From NCBI RefSeq assembly GCF_027947595.1, contig NZ_CP116257.1:5826001-5890000 (forward strand): 64,000 bases of DNA, read 5' to 3'. Made by a program: the position numbers and the translations under genes. The stretch's first letter is position 1, and each line of letters begins with the position of its first letter. The stretch is from Streptomyces lienomycini. Its GTDB lineage: Bacteria > Actinomycetota > Actinomycetes > Streptomycetales > Streptomycetaceae. This document shows, piece by piece, positions 63,084 to 64,000 of this stretch. The notes under the pieces were generated by a model. It worked only from the letters and a program-made list of their open reading frames with translations. It searched no databases and was not told where the DNA came from.

Positions 63084-64000
<917 letters not shown>

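Overview
The window is high-GC actinobacterial DNA and almost certainly comes from a Streptomyces chromosome. The signs are many GTG and TTG starts, families typical of the genus (XRE/DUF397/HATPase sets, PF04672 methyltransferases, DUF6343, a membrane-anchored GH46 chitosanase), and the order rpsA - polA - liv operon - pdtaR - pyk - chorismate mutase - chitosanase - gltD/gltB, which I recall from the S. coelicolor core chromosome. I could not run a database comparison. About 57 protein genes and one tRNA gene are supported. I saw no insertion sequence, prophage or CRISPR array.

Layout. 1-6,440: pseudouridine breakdown (psuG plus a PfkB kinase), a methyltransferase, a uridine-kinase-like protein, a DUF1772 membrane protein and an orphan GltD paralogue, ending in an 84-bp tandem repeat array. 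6,443-9,822: a regulatory set (PF04672 methyltransferase, DUF397 protein, XRE regulator, divergent HATPase anti-sigma-like protein, small partner) with repeated operator-like sites in the divergent promoter. 10,030-23,190: mostly accessory housekeeping, including an ABC exporter, DUF899, FUSC, nucleotidyltransferase, RidA, GNAT, proline iminopeptidase, uracil-DNA glycosylase, an S4 RNA-binding protein, DoxX, methyltransferase, TPR, CoaE and PAC2. 23,346-25,086: rpsA with a clear promoter and a roughly 190-nt leader. 25,282-32,117: a methyltransferase, an HrpB helicase with a large Gly/Pro/Ala repeat insertion, a secreted lytic transglycosylase with a long extracellular tail, and a DUF4184 membrane protein.

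32,118-33,115 is about 1 kb without a convincing gene but with degenerate repeats. It is followed by polA, a molybdopterin oxidoreductase, a hotdog thioesterase and a membrane-anchored hypothetical. 40,058-45,812 is a complete branched-chain amino-acid ABC operon (livK-H-M-G-F). It faces pdtaR across a strong bidirectional terminator. Then come an odd tRNA with a CAA anticodon and short variable loop, a U-tract terminator, and a free-standing HTH-LAGLIDADG protein convergent with pyruvate kinase.

49,255-64,000: a Tat-exported 5'-nucleotidase; a two-gene set of PLP decarboxylase plus amino-acid/diamine N-hydroxylase that resembles desA-desB without the rest of a siderophore pathway; aminopeptidase N; chorismate mutase; a HExxH/zinc-ribbon protein; SIMPL, VWA and rhomboid proteins; chitosanase; and gltD with the 3' end of gltB running off the right edge.

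No single undescribed system stands out beyond doubt. The best candidates for a second look are the tRNA/HTH-LAGLIDADG locus, the orphan decarboxylase-hydroxylase pair with its upstream palindrome, the operator architecture of the XRE/DUF397/HATPase set, and the two in-frame repeat expansions (84 bp and 15 bp).
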